Source: Siphonodentalium dalli (lineage: Eukaryota > Mollusca > Scaphopoda > Gadilida > Siphonodentaliidae). From it: a DNA stretch of 64,000 nt. The stretch covers positions 129,611,917-129,675,916 of the forward strand of contig CP136066.1 of the NCBI GenBank assembly GCA_032622095.1, given 5' to 3'. Made by a program: the position numbers and the translations under genes. Below the pieces are notes generated by a model. The model was not told the DNA's origin and did not search any database. It saw only the letters and a program-made list of their open reading frames with translations. This document shows positions 23,295 to 34,739 of the stretch, piece after piece (the stretch's first letter is position 1; every line of letters begins with the position of its first letter).

Positions 23295-23913
23295 TGAGAT
23301 TTCCAGGCCCGACCATCAGGATCTTCTTCACCCATCCTTCAACTCTAACTAAATAATTAATCAGAATAAGAAAGATTTGTTTCAAAATTTAATCTGAAAA
23401 TTATTACAATTAGTCGGACGTCACTGAAAGATTAAATCGAATGAAAATTTCTATAAGTCGAAACTGCATTAACAATTTCTGAAAATTTTCAAATCAAATT
23501 TAATTATCTCGAACAGCTATCAATTAAATCTGGAAATTTAATTTCAGAAAATTAAATGAAGTCCAAATTATTCTTGACGTGAACTAAATTAAGTGCTGAA
23601 ACGTACTAACTGGAATATTTTGAACAAAATATTCAAACCTGAAACGTACCAAACGTTCTAATTTAATCTCACCTTTTTACGTCCGAGGGAAGAAAATCAT
23701 TTGTGACACCCGTCTTCCTACGTCGTACAAGTTAACATTCAGTTAAACACAACATGGTCAATGGTTAGTAAAAATAAACAAGTGCTGAGGGACATGTTAA
23801 GAAGAATATCACAGAAAAGAATATCACAGAAAAGCTAGAAAAATTTCCAAGTCCAAGAACAGACTTGGCTGAGACTGGTTAATTTTACCAAATACTAGAC
23901 TTGGCAGGGAGGG
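23295..23913 (-). other. Retrotransposon leader, no gene
   Basis: AT-rich sequence between the candidate gag start and the fold-back insertion. On the minus strand a splice-donor-like AAG|GTGAGA is present near 23672. Nothing else is supported. Confidence 0.35.
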
Positions 23914-24871
23914 TTAAGGACTTTGCTAACCCAATTTTCCCCAAATTTGATGGAGTCAAAATAAAGGATTATGTTCACTTTTATTACAAATCACAGCAAC
24001 CAAACCCGTTGATGCAGAATTTTAAGAGCATTATTAATGGTGGAATATGTTAGAAATACTAAATGTGAAATTTATAGAGGTTTTTAAAATCTATTTTTTC
24101 GAACCCAAAATCAATAAACACAAAGTCCATATCAAAGAAAAAAATATGGCAATGTCTACTGAACACTGTGAAGAATGATGAACAATAAAATAATATTCAT
24201 ATTTATCAAGCATTCTTTGATAAAATTACTAAGAACCAATTGTTTACAAATCATTGAGTAAGTTACCTGACATCGCTTATAGTGAGGTGGAAGTTAAATG
24301 TTAATAACTGTGGACAGTGGTGTGTTGTGAATCTCTTGACAAAAGAATTGTCTAATCCCCAATCTGGTGTACCCCCATAGCCCAGAAACTTGGTCACCAA
24401 TCATCCTGAGTCAGGATAAAGTACAGCACTGGCTGGTCATAATCCCCATGAATCCCAACAGACTTGAGTGAACATTATCTTGACCCATCAAATTCAGTTC
24501 CCAAATAGCTTTGCTGAGCAATGAAAGCTACCATTTCTAGACAACTGCTTCCAAGCCAAAAATCTTAATAAAACTGAAGAAATGTGAGTATATCTTTATT
24601 GTTCATCATTCTTCACAGTGTTCAGTACACATACCCATATTTTTTTCTTAGATATGACCTTTGTGTTTGTTGATTTTGGGTTCGAAAAAATAAATTTTAA
24701 AAACTTCTATAAATTTCACATTTTGAATTTCTAACATAATCTACCATGAATTATACTCTTAAAATGTAGCATCCATGGGTATGGTTACTGTGATTAGTAA
24801 TAAAAGTGGACATAAACCTTTATTTTGGACTCCATTAAATTTGGGGAAAATTGGGTTAGCAAAGTCCTTAA
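23914..24871. mobile_element. Fold-back element with long terminal inverted repeats and TTAA flanks
   Basis: The element (23918-24867) starts GGACTTTGCTAACCC and ends GGGTTAGCAAAGTCC, with TTAA at 23914-23917 and 24868-24871. The inverted arms extend about 290 bp each (to about 24205 and from about 24580), with some divergence. The central 370 bp has no gene. The TTAA target points to piggyBac or Kolobok mobilisation. Confidence 0.8.
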
Positions 24872-26437
24872 CCCTTTGAACCCTGGCGCCCCACGGTGAT
24901 CGACACCCTGACCCGGGGCTCCCAGTGGTATGTCCGCTTAAATTAGACAGTGTCTAGTAGCATGATGTTGATTATGTTCAAATTGCGACACCGGTCTGAA
25001 ACTTTACAGGTTTGTCCCCCATGGATCAGCGATCATTATAAGATCGCGAGACTTTGCCTCGCGGCAACTCCTTGGTAACGGTTGCTAGGAAACTACCCGG
25101 AATTGACTGGAATATGTAAATATAGCCTATAGCGTCGTAATTCAACCTCAGTGATTGCGATTTTTGATGCAGGTACTACCCTAACGTGAAATTTGAGATA
25201 TACCCAACCAGAATAGTGAACAAAATATCCCATTTAAGGGTAGAAACGGTTGCTAAGCAAATACCACAACTGATCGAATGACATAATTGCACTAACCATT
25301 CAGTGGTATGTTTTGCCTTAATTTAGACAGTGTCTAGTCGCATGGTGTTGGTTATGTTGAAAGGGGACACCTACCTGAAACTGTGCAGGCATGATATATG
25401 TATGCACAGACCACTGATCATTGTAAGATCGGGAGACTTTGCCACCCGATCTCGCCTTAGAAACGGTTACTAGGCAACTACCCGAAATTTGCAGGATAAA
25501 CGAATTCTAGCTTATAACGTTGTAATTATACATCAGCGAATTGCGTTTCGATGCAACCAATATCCTAATGTGAAATTAAGATATGCCTGACCCTGCGCGA
25601 GTAAGTCAACTTGATATGCGATAGACTTTTTGCTGCATGTGGCACAACAGAGACTGATATTACAGAGACCAGATACAACGTAATTTCCCGTAACATATCG
25701 TGGCCCCATTGTTCAAGTAAGCTGTCTAGATTGTGTCTACTGTACTAACATGTGAAACATGCAACAAAATGTCATATATAGCGCCACATTTCACTTAAAC
25801 GCATTTTTTTAAATGAATTATAGCCTGCGCCCATGCGCATATTTTTCCTAGGCGTTTCTAGTGGGCAGCCAATCCATATAGACACATTTGCCAGCGCTGA
25901 CTTCAATAGGCCAATTTAAATATATATATTAGTGGGTATGTCGTGTATAAGTACGTTATAAACCATTTATTTGCCATTGCGCTAGTCTGCGCATGCGCGA
26001 ATAAATCAACTTCATATGCGATAGACCCTTCCCCATATGTAGCAGAACACTGGCTAATATACGCGAGGGTAATTTAAACTGAAATTGTGTGTCTAAATTA
26101 TGTCTGTTCTGTCCACACACGGGGAACACGAAATTATATGCCGTAAATATAGCGGCACAGTTCGCTTAAAATATCGTATGTTTTTGTAGATTATATGCTA
26201 TGCGCATGCGCATATATTTCAACCCGATACTAGCGGTCAACCATTCCATACGCACCACGGGCGCCGCTGACATATGTGGGGGCAATTTAAATATAAATCA
26301 GTGGGTCTGACGCTCGTTATACTATATATAAATTTGCTACCGAATCATGTCGTCGCTGCACCGAAATATCGGTGTTACGGGATATAGTCACGGTTCGTTT
26401 GCACCTAAATATCGGTGTTACGGGTTCAAAGGGTTAA
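24868..26437. mobile_element. TTAA-flanked element, second copy of the CCCTTTGAAC family
   Basis: The element (24872-26433) begins CCCTTTGAACCCTGGCGCC and ends CGGGTTCAAAGGG between TTAA at 24868-24871 and 26434-26437. Its left end and its internal repeats of about 380 bp match those of 5234-6812 (for instance TCTGAAACTTTACAGG and GGTTGCTAAGCAAATACC). It sits directly on the right TTAA of the fold-back element, so it inserted into that element's own target duplication. No transposase is encoded. Confidence 0.85.
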
Positions 26438-26994
26438 GACAGTTTATGGCCAATTGAAAAATTGACTTTTATCTCAAAAGTTTTATAAGAAAATTTTATT
26501 TATGTTCCACTTATTTATCACCTATTTAAGTGAAAGAATACATCCAGGCCATACCTATTTAGTTATAACCATGTTTTATAAGTTTATATGCAACATTAAT
26601 TTTCTGACAACAAAATAATTCCAGTCAATTTGTGTTTACACAATCAGCTGGCTATGACGTCACACGGAATCTCCAAATTCTAAATATAGAATACATTTCA
26701 TAGTCAAACTTTTACAGAACAGCACAGTTTTTTAGAAGTTCTACCGCTTCCCTTAGCACATTACTACTAAATGTCAGCATACAACGTTCTGTCCCGAGCT
26801 GGAAATAGTTATATCACTGCACAATCACGATAAACGACACAGTTCAAAATTCGGCCAAATGTTCGCGCACTCCGCTAAATGTCAACAAATCCAAGGAACA
26901 CGAAGTTCGATGACGTCACGAATCGTTTGATCGTTGGGCTGAGGTTCCTCTCACTTAAAGAGACACATGCACAATCTCGAAGCGTAGTGGGTTC
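26438..26994 (-). other. Retrotransposon 5' leader
   Basis: Sequence between the primer-binding site and the nested insertions. There is no coding frame. Two CRE-like palindromes TGACGTCA occur at about 26655 and 26913, possible transcription-factor sites; their use is unknown. Confidence 0.4.
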
Positions 26995-27011
26995 TTACAC
27001 GTTAGGCGCCA
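26995..27011 (-). other. Primer-binding site, tRNA-Lys type
   Basis: On the minus strand, one base past the inferred LTR end, the sequence reads TGGCGCCTAACGTG. This matches the start of the lysine-tRNA primer-binding sites of many retroviruses and Gypsy elements (TGGCGCCCAACGTG). The similarity weakens after about 14 bases. It marks 27013-28197 as the 5' LTR. Confidence 0.8.
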
Positions 27012-27012
27012 A

Positions 27013-28197
27013 TAAAGCCCTATGGAATTCGTAACTCGGCTATACATAGTATGTCGCTCAGTCGGTCTAACCAATAGTTCACACGAGATATCTCAATCCC
27101 GATCCATAGAGTTTTATACATTTATATATTAAGAATAATGTCTCCCACGCTTCGTAACTTGTGAGTTTCTGATGTAGGGGCGTTGGGGTGCATAATGAGA
27201 AGATGTATACATTACATTCTGTATTCTGTTAATCTCAATGAATCACAATCTGAACAGCACACTGACACATGTATAGTATGACATCGATGAGACGTATATA
27301 TGATGATTGATCATGCAACATGCTGGACGTACACCACAGGCACAGAACAAATGAATAATGATGGATGAGATCTAATCTCTGCTATCTCCATGATTCCATT
27401 CCAAGTATTCACCCTAGAATATAAAATTCACTAATCCAACACAAAGTATAAAAGAATATGGGAAAGAGAAATACCTTCCAATACAAATAATATATTAACC
27501 ATTTCCATTGTTATTGGAAATGAAAACCAAACTGTATATAAATATATAAAGGCTCCAGAATGGAGACTTCCCATAATGCAACTTTCTATGTTGTTGGAAG
27601 TTTTATAAAAGAGTAAAATATAAAATAACACAAAAAGGGAACGATTACTGGTTACCATTTATATAGTGAACCATCCATATGGAAAGGGACTTACTTAGTT
27701 ATGGATGGACACAACTAAAGATGAATAAATATATTGGACGAAATTGGGTTAAAATATCACAATACACAATCAACGAATTGGTACATAAACCACATATTAA
27801 ACTTACCAATTCGAAATGATTTAGGTCCTGGATGTTTTAATAATAGTAATAGCGTTCCATTTTACTTAAACCTACATTGTAGTTTAGTAAAGATAAAATA
27901 TACTTCATGATTTAAACATAACTGTTTTCAAAACGTTTCGTTTGATTATTCTGCACTATCTTATTTTAGCGGGAAAGATTACTACGCGGTAATGCGTTAA
28001 TTTAGTTATTGGGCTGGTTTATATTTGGATTGGGATTGGGCTAAAAGATAAGAACAAGACAGTCAAGTGAGTTAAGAGTGCTAGGTTGATTAGACAAATT
28101 ATTAGGTTTAAAACAAATAAGTAATAAGCATGTATAAAATAGAATTAGTATAATTCCTACAAAACTTACTTATGCATGTAAATATATCACCGTCACA
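27013..28197 (-). repeat. 5' LTR of the Ty3/Gypsy element
   Basis: This is the 1.185-kb partner of 10370-11563, lacking a 9-bp stretch present in the other copy. It carries the promoter for the element in principle; I see no TATA box I would call with confidence. Its left edge abuts the primer-binding site and its right edge the CTAA target duplicate. Confidence 0.92.
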
Positions 28198-29717
28198 CTA
28201 ACGTAACCAAAAGTAACTAAGATTGACCTTAGTCACACCTTAGTTACTAAGGTTGGCCTTAGACAAACCATGGGTAAAATAGTATTCACCTATGTTTATG
28301 GGAATTAATCATAGATGCATATACATCGTGTACAAGTGGCGACTCAATGTAAATACATTTAGGCGATTTCGTGGAGGATACTACATGGCTGATCATAAAC
28401 ACATAAACCCTGGATTTCAACTTCAATTTACCCACTCCCCCCATATTATTTGAGCATGCATGGATTTGATACATGTCCACATATAAAAGCTATATATATT
28501 ATATAACTGTTGATATTAATTGTTTTGTTATACTAGATGCCAGGTTACTCGGAATTTCCACGCGTAAATATAATTTTGGATTTTAGGACAACAGGAGGCG
28601 ACGCATGATCGAGTGACGTATCCCTCTCCTTCCATCCTGGAATCCGACTTTGGTGGTGCATTATCTTCTGAACACAATCCGATAAGAAACACTATTCGAG
28701 ACCGTCCGAAGTAGCATAGCATTTGACTAACGTAACCCAAAGTAACTAAGTTTGACCTTAGTCACAGAAAAACTTAGTCATAGCCTTAGTAAACCCGTAA
28801 TTTAGTCATTTTTGACTAACGTAACCCAAAGTAACTAAGTTTGACCTTAGTCACAGCTTAGTTACTAAGGTTGGCCTTTGACAGACCTATAGGTGGTTCA
28901 GTGCAGAGGTCAAATGTTAGTATATATACTTACGTAACGATGTGTATATTTATGCAAGTTTATTGATGCAGGCTGAGTTGTTGTATTTGCCAGGGGTTAA
29001 TTTATTCATATATAAATTATAATGAAAGTGTCATTCGTTTCGGTTTTGGGTTTTATATTTTTACCAACTTTCGGCATTATCTCCCTTAGATTACTCTTTC
29101 GAGTCTTTGCAGACGATACAACTAAAAGGCGTCTTTCGCGCTCGTCAGAATCTGGATTAAAATCCGTTACAGATCACAATTCTAGTAATTTCTCAGAGGA
29201 GCTAATTTAACTTATAATTATATAGTCATACTAGAGAATACACCTGCATGCATCCGATATAAAGAGTAATTCTTTCTGTGTGATGTGAACATATTTGATT
29301 GAAATTCAGACTACAGAAGTTCAGTGTTTGGACAACCTACATTGTTTATATTGTTTAATTGTTTCAATAGTTAATAAAATTTATGTTGATAAGTCATTAT
29401 TTTCATTGCAGGGTTATGATATCCCTAATAATTAGGCCCAATTACATGTACTAATGGATACAGTGATGCCTTAGTCAAGCCTTAGTTATTTCCGACTAAG
29501 GCCTTAGTTATTTCTGACTAAGGCCTTAGTCATTTATGACTAAGGCCTGAGTCAGAATTGACTAAGGCCTTAGTCAGAAATGACTAAGGCCTGCCTTAGT
29601 CAGAAATGACTAAGGCCCGCCTTAGTCATTTCTGACTAAGCTAAGTTAGTTAGTTTTGAGACGGGGGTTCTGACTAAGGTAACTAAGTTACTTTTGACTA
29701 AGATTTAGTTTTCAGTG
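28198..29717. repeat. Right part of the interrupted inverted-repeat element, CTTAGTCA-rich
   Basis: The sequence resumes the element broken at 10369. Two direct copies of GACTAACGTAACCCAAAGTA and following bases lie at 28726 and 28814. The interval 28290-28720 and a small 62-codon frame at 29022-29210 show no known domain. Confidence 0.55.
29465..29650. repeat. Cluster of short perfect palindromes
   Basis: Seven or more alternating copies of CCTTAGTCA and TGACTAAGG separated by four or five bases, such as CCTTAGTCAGAAATGACTAA. Each is a perfect hairpin, and neighbours can also pair with each other. No coding content. Confidence 0.8.
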
Positions 29718-32296
29718 AAATATCATATGAATTCCGGACAGGTCTCCCGGGATATGGGAATATAAGGATTGGACCGGTATTCCGGTCTCTCGGGTTCAAA
29801 GGGCTAAGGCCAACCAAAATTGTTTCTCAGGCAATTTTATTTTCAGATCAGTACGGGAGGGAGGACTTAATTCAGTGATGAATGAGCAGCGTGAATTTCA
29901 TTACTTATTCCTTATTCCTTATTCCTTATTCAAAAAATTTGGGAAAATGTGGCAAATGACCATGGCAACGTCTTAAGTAGGGCGAGACAAAATTTCCTGC
30001 GAAAAAAAATTCTGGAAAAAAGTTTTAAAATGCCTCGAAAATAGGCAAAGTCCGAAAATAAACGGAAATAGTCCGAAACAAGTGCAGGGTCACAAATGGC
30101 CACCTGGGCCGAACTTTTTGGGCCGAAACGTTTTTGGGTCGAGTCCGAAAAAGTGGGTCGAATCCCAGTTTTCGCTCTGCTCGGTCGGGAAAATTTCGGA
30201 AAATGTGGCAAACTGTCACACATTAAAAAATGGCCACCTGGGCCGAACTTTTTGGGCCGAAAAGTTTTTGGGTCGAGTCCGAAAAAGTGGGTCAAATAGA
30301 AATTCCCGCTTTGCTCGGTCAGGAAAATTTGGGAAAATGTGGCAAATGACCATGGCAACGTCTTAAGTAGGGCGAGACAAAATTTCCTGCAAAAAAAAAT
30401 TCTGGAAAAAAGTTTTAAAATGCCTCGAAAATAGGCAAAGTCCGAAAATAAACGGAAATAGTCCGAAACAAGTGCAGGGTCACAAATGGCCACCTGGGCC
30501 GAACTTTTTGGGCCGAAACGTTTTTGGGTCGAGTCCGAAAAAGTGGGTCGAATCCCAGTTTTCGCTCTGCTCGGTCGGGAAAATTTCGGAAAATGTGGCA
30601 AACTGTCACATATTAAAAAATGGCCACCTGGGCCGAACTTTTTGGGCCGAAAAGTTTTTGGGTCGAGTCCGAAAAAGTGGGTCAAATAGAAATTCCCGCT
30701 TTGCTCGGTCAGGAAAATTTGGGAAAATGTGGCAAATGACCATGGCAACGTCTTAAGTAGGGCGAGACAAAATTTCCTGCGAAAAAAAATTCTGGAATTT
30801 TTTTTTTAAATGCCTCGAAAATAGGCAAAGTCCGAAAATAAACGGAAATAGTCCGAAACAAGTGCAGGGTCATAAATGGCCACCTGGGCCGAACTTTTTG
30901 GGCCGAAACGTTTTTGGGTCGAGTCAGAAAAAGTGGGTCGAATCCCAGTTTTCGCTCTGCTCGGTCGGGAAATTTTCGGAAAATGTGGCAAACTGTCACA
31001 TATTAAAAAATGGCCACCTGGGCCGAACTTTTTGGGCCGAAAAGATTTTGGGTCGAGCCCCAAAAAGTGGGTCAAATAGAAATTCCCGCTTTGCTCGGTC
31101 AGGAAAATTTGGGAAAATGTGGCAAATGACCATGGCAACGTCTTAAGTAGGGCGAGACAAAATTTCCTGCGAAAAAAAATTCTGGAAAAAAGTTTTAAAA
31201 TGCCTCGAAAATAGGCAAAGTCCGAAAATAAACGGAAATAGTCCGAAACAAGTGCAGGGTCATAAATGGCCACCTGGGCCGAACTTTTTGGGCCGAAACG
31301 TTTTTGGGTCGAGTCCGAAAAAGTGGGTCGAATCCCAGTTTTCGCTCTGCTCGGTCGGGAAAATTTCGGAAAATGTGGCAAACTGTCACATATTAAAAAA
31401 TGGCCACCTGGGACGAACTTTTTGGGCCGAAAAGTTTTTGGGTCGAGTCTGAAAAAGTGGGTCAAATAGAAATTCCCGCTTTGCTCGGTCAGGAAAATTT
31501 GGGAAAATGTGGCAAATGACCATGGCAACGTCTTAAGTAGGGCGAGACAAAATTTCCTGCGAAAAAAAATTCTGGAAAAAAGTTTTAAAATGCCTCGAAA
31601 ATAGGCAAAGTCCGAAAATAAACGGAAATAGTCCGAAACAAGTGCAGGGTCACAAATGGCCACCTGGGCCGAACTTTTTGGGCCGAAACGTTTTTGGGTC
31701 GAGTCAGAAAAAGTGGGTCGAATCCCAGTTTTCGCTCTGCTCGGTCGGGAAAATTTCGGAAAATGTGGCAAACTGTCACATATTAAAAAATGGCCACCTG
31801 GGCCGAACATTTTGGGCCGAAAAGTTTTTGGGTCGAGTCCGAAAAAGTGGGTCAAATAGAAATTCCCGCTTTGCTCGGTCAGGAAAATTTGGGAAAATGT
31901 GGCAAATGACCATGGCACCGTCTTAAGTAGGGCGAGACAAAATTTCCTGCGAAAAAAAATTCTGGAAAAAAGTTTTAAAATGCCTCGAAAATAGGCAAAG
32001 TCCGAAAATAAACGCAAATAGTCCGAAACAAGTGCAGGGTCATAAATGGCCACCTCGGCCGAACTTTTTGGGCCGAAACGTTTTTGGGTCGAGTCAGAAA
32101 AAGTGGGTCGAATCCCAGTTTTCGCTCTGCTCGGTCGGGAAAATTTCGGAAAATGTGGCAAACTGTCACATATTAAAAAATGGCCACCTGGGCCGAACTT
32201 TTTGGGTCGAGTCCGAAAAAGTGGGTCAAATAGAAATTCCCGCTTTGCTCGGTCAGGAAAATTTGGGAAAATGTGGCAAATGACCATGGCAACGTC

Positions 32297-32896
32297 TTAA
32301 AGGGGTACTGTACCCAAGATGTTGTTGTTGGTTTCTATAATCCCCGAGTCGGAGAATAAGGTAACAACTTTTCCATTTTTTGAAAGTCTGTTGAGTACGA
32401 AGTATTGTTACGGATGGCAAATTTACCGGAATGCAAAAATACAAATTGTCGTTGTCGAGTAATTTTTGTACAGTTTTCAACCAAATGAATCAAATAAACA
32501 TTATATTATATGCTTAGTAGTCCCATATACTCATTTAAGTTAGTGTATGGTCACTAGTCAATGAGTGGCTTGGGTTTTCTCCCCGTATAAGCATAATGTT
32601 TCAAACGATCGTGTGTGCAATTGTTTTCCTAATCCAGTATCCCTCAATTATAATTTGATTACGTTTTGTACACGGAAATTCCAATTTTAAGAGACGCCAT
32701 TTTATGGCTGGAGCCATAAAATCAATTTATATTAAATTATTAACTTTTAAATTATTAAATTTTAAGATAGCCTATTAACCTGAGCGTTTACAGAATACAT
32801 CTTCGACTCAAATTACTTATATTTCTATATAGTATCGATAATAGATCGTTGTTATCACCGGGAATTTATTGAAAATGGCGTACAGTACCCCTTTAA
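32297..32896. mobile_element. TTAA-flanked element (AGGGGTACTGTAC family) in the left arm
   Basis: The element (32301-32892) starts AGGGGTACTGTACCC and ends GGCGTACAGTACCCCT, flanked by TTAA on both sides. It interrupts the TTAA of CGTCTTAAGTAGGG in one 390-bp unit. A related copy is at 47173-47804, sharing the right half (for example CATCTTCGACTCAAATTA against CATCATCGACTCAAATTA). It is non-coding. Confidence 0.85.
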
Positions 32897-33645
32897 GTAG
32901 GGCGAGACAAAATTTCCTGCGAAAAAAAATTCTGGAAAAAAGTTTTAAAATGCCTCGAAAATAGGCAAAGTCCGAAAATAAACGGAAATAGTCCGAAACA
33001 AGTGCAGGGTCATAAATGGCCACCTGGGCCGAAAATTTTGGGCCGAAAAGTTTTTGGGTCGAGTCCGAAAAAGTTGGTCGAATCCCAGTTTTCGCTCTGC
33101 TCGGTCGGGAAAATTTCGGAAAATGTGGCAAACTGTCACATATTAAAAAATGGCCACCTGGGCCGAACTTTTTGGGCCGAAAAGTTTTTGGGTCGAGTCC
33201 GAAAAAGTGGGTCAAATAGAAATTCCCGCTTTGCTCGGTCAGGAAAATGTGGCAAATGACCATGGCAACGTTTTAAGTAGGGCGAGACAAAATTTCCTGC
33301 GAAAATAAATTGAGGAAAAAAGTTTTAAAATGCCTCGAAAATAGGAAAGTCCGAAAATAAACGGAAATAGTCCGAAACAAGTGTGGTGTCATAAATGGCC
33401 ACCTCGGCCGAAAATTTTGGGTCGAGTCATAAAAAGTGGGTCGAATCCCAGTTTTCGCTGTGCTCGGTCGGGAAAATTTCGGAAAATGTGGCAAACTGTC
33501 ACATATTAAAAAATGGCCACCTGGGCCGAACTTTTTGGGCCGAAAAGTTTTTGGGTCGAGTCCGAAAAAGTGGGTCAAATAGAAATTCCCGCTTTGCTCG
33601 GTCAGGAAAATTTGGGAAAATGTGGCAAATGACCATGGCAACGTC

Positions 33646-34148
33646 TTAAAGACACGGTTGGCCTTGGCGGTGGGTATCCTGTGAAAATATCTCCACCCGT
33701 CAAAAACCGCCACAAACAGAAAGAACATCAAAATATAGATAGACTTTGTCCGTATACAAATAAGACATGTCGCATAAACAGTATGTTATTCTCATATGTT
33801 TGACCATTGTTATGTAAACAAAAGAGTAAAAAGTTACTTTTCTGGTGTTTGTTTATATTATGATGGTAAACATAAAGAGCGTTCTTTGTCGGTGAATACC
33901 TGATATGGAACTAATAAAGAGCGTTTATGCCTTTTGTGTGTGATTAGCCAGTAGCATTGTGTTGTCTTCTATGACACAATCAGGCTCCTGCTTAGGTCAA
34001 ATATAGTAGGTCTTTATGGTAACATGCTGTTTACGCGATGGTCATGGTATATATGAACGGAACTGTATGCGTTTTTACTGTTTTTCTGTTTACGGTGTTT
34101 GGAACAAATATGAATATTTTCGACAATTAAGGCCGCACGTGCCTTTAA
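33646..34148. mobile_element. TTAA-flanked element (AGACACGGTTGGCC family) in the left arm
   Basis: The element (33650-34144) starts AGACACGGTTGGCC and ends GGCCGCACGTGCCT, with TTAA at both sides. It sits in the same TTAA of the 390-bp unit that the 32301-32892 element used. An inverted partial copy lies at about 46210-46420. It is non-coding. Confidence 0.75.
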
Positions 34149-34739
34149 GTAGGGCGAGACAAAATTTCCTGCGAAAAAAATTTCTGGAAAAATGTTTTTA
34201 AATGCCTCGAAAATAGGCAAAGTCCGAAAATAAACGGAAATATTCCGAAACAAGTGCAGGGTCATAAATGGCCACCTCGGCCGAACTTTTTGGGCCGAAA
34301 AGTTTTTGGGTCGAGTCCGAAAAAGTGGGTCAAATAGAAATTCCCGCTTTGCTCTGTCAGGAAAATTTGGGAAAATGTGGCAAATGACCATGGCAACGTC
34401 TTAAGTAGGGCGAGACAAAATTTCCTGCGAAAAAACATTCAGGAAAAAAGTTTTTAAATGCCTCGAAAATAGGCAAAGTCCGAAAATAAACGGAAATAGT
34501 CCGAAACAAGTGTGGTGTCATAAATGGCCACCTCGGCCGAAAATTTTGGGCCGAAAAGATTTTGGGTCGAGTAAGAAAAAGTGGGTCGAATCCCAGTTTG
34601 CGCTCTGCTCGGTCGGGAAAATTTCGGAAAATGTGGCAAACTGATAGCATTTACGTCCAGAAGACCGCGTTGCAGAAACTTGACGGTGTCTAGGCGTACG
34701 TGCCACAGGTGGAGTATCTCCCGGGATACTGCCGCAACT

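Larger units (their letters stand above)
10366..28201 (-). mobile_element. Ty3/Gypsy LTR retrotransposon with nested insertions
   Basis: A full-length element on the minus strand. It has two near-identical LTRs (10370-11563 and 27013-28197), a tRNA-Lys-type primer-binding site beside the right (5') LTR, a polypurine tract beside the left (3') LTR, and gag, protease and RT-RNase H-integrase in that order. The flanks read CTAA (10366-10369 and 28198-28201), possibly ACTAA, as target duplication. The 15.4-kb internal region is far longer than the usual 4-6 kb, because 16.4-kb-scale coordinates include a fold-back element, a TTAA element and a 4.8-kb block of other repeats. I see no env-like frame. 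Confidence 0.9.
10308..29717. mobile_element. Terminal-inverted-repeat element (CACTGAAAA...), host of the retrotransposon
   Basis: The left end at 10308 (CACTGAAAAAAACAACTTAGTCA) pairs with the right end at 29695-29717 (ending TTTAGTTTTCAGTG). The body is rich in the words CTTAGTCA and TGACTAAG. The retrotransposon interrupts it between 10369 and 28198. Without that insertion the element is about 1.6 kb. No transposase is visible and no clean target duplication is seen, so the superfamily is undetermined. Confidence 0.55.
9658..29807. mobile_element. Outer TTAA element, split by nested insertions
   Basis: At 9658-9661 a TTAA is followed by CCCTTTGAACCCCGACG. The matching complementary end GGGTTCAAAGGG lies at 29792-29803, followed by CTAA (29804-29807), one change from TTAA. 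Between these ends are the 10308-29717 element and the retrotransposon. Removing 10308-29717 leaves about 730 bp, which is plausible for a non-autonomous member. The pairing of the two ends is inferred; each end taken alone is clear. Confidence 0.6.
29937..34645 (+). repeat. Left arm: tandem array of a 390-bp repeat
   Basis: The landmark CCATGGCAACGTCTTAAG recurs at about 29960, 30350, 30740, 31130, 31520 and 31910 with an exact 390-base period, then at 32283, 33260, 33633 and 34388 with small deletions and two transposon insertions. Each unit consists of two diverged halves sharing GGCCACCTGGGCCGAAC and GGGTCGAGTC. As 390 is a multiple of three, frames stay open across units on both strands (up to 493 codons); these are best read as a by-product of periodicity. 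Confidence 0.95.

Noticed and set aside
29022-29210. Small secreted-type ORF with a hydrophobic start
   Set aside because: The hydrophobic N-terminus is suggestive, but it lies within a non-autonomous element rich in palindromes, with no homology I recognise and only 62 codons.
29930-32287. Long open frames on both strands (272 and 493 codons) as protein genes
   Set aside because: They follow exactly the 390-bp tandem repeat, are open in several frames on both strands, and have no start context or known domain. Periodicity in multiples of three explains them.
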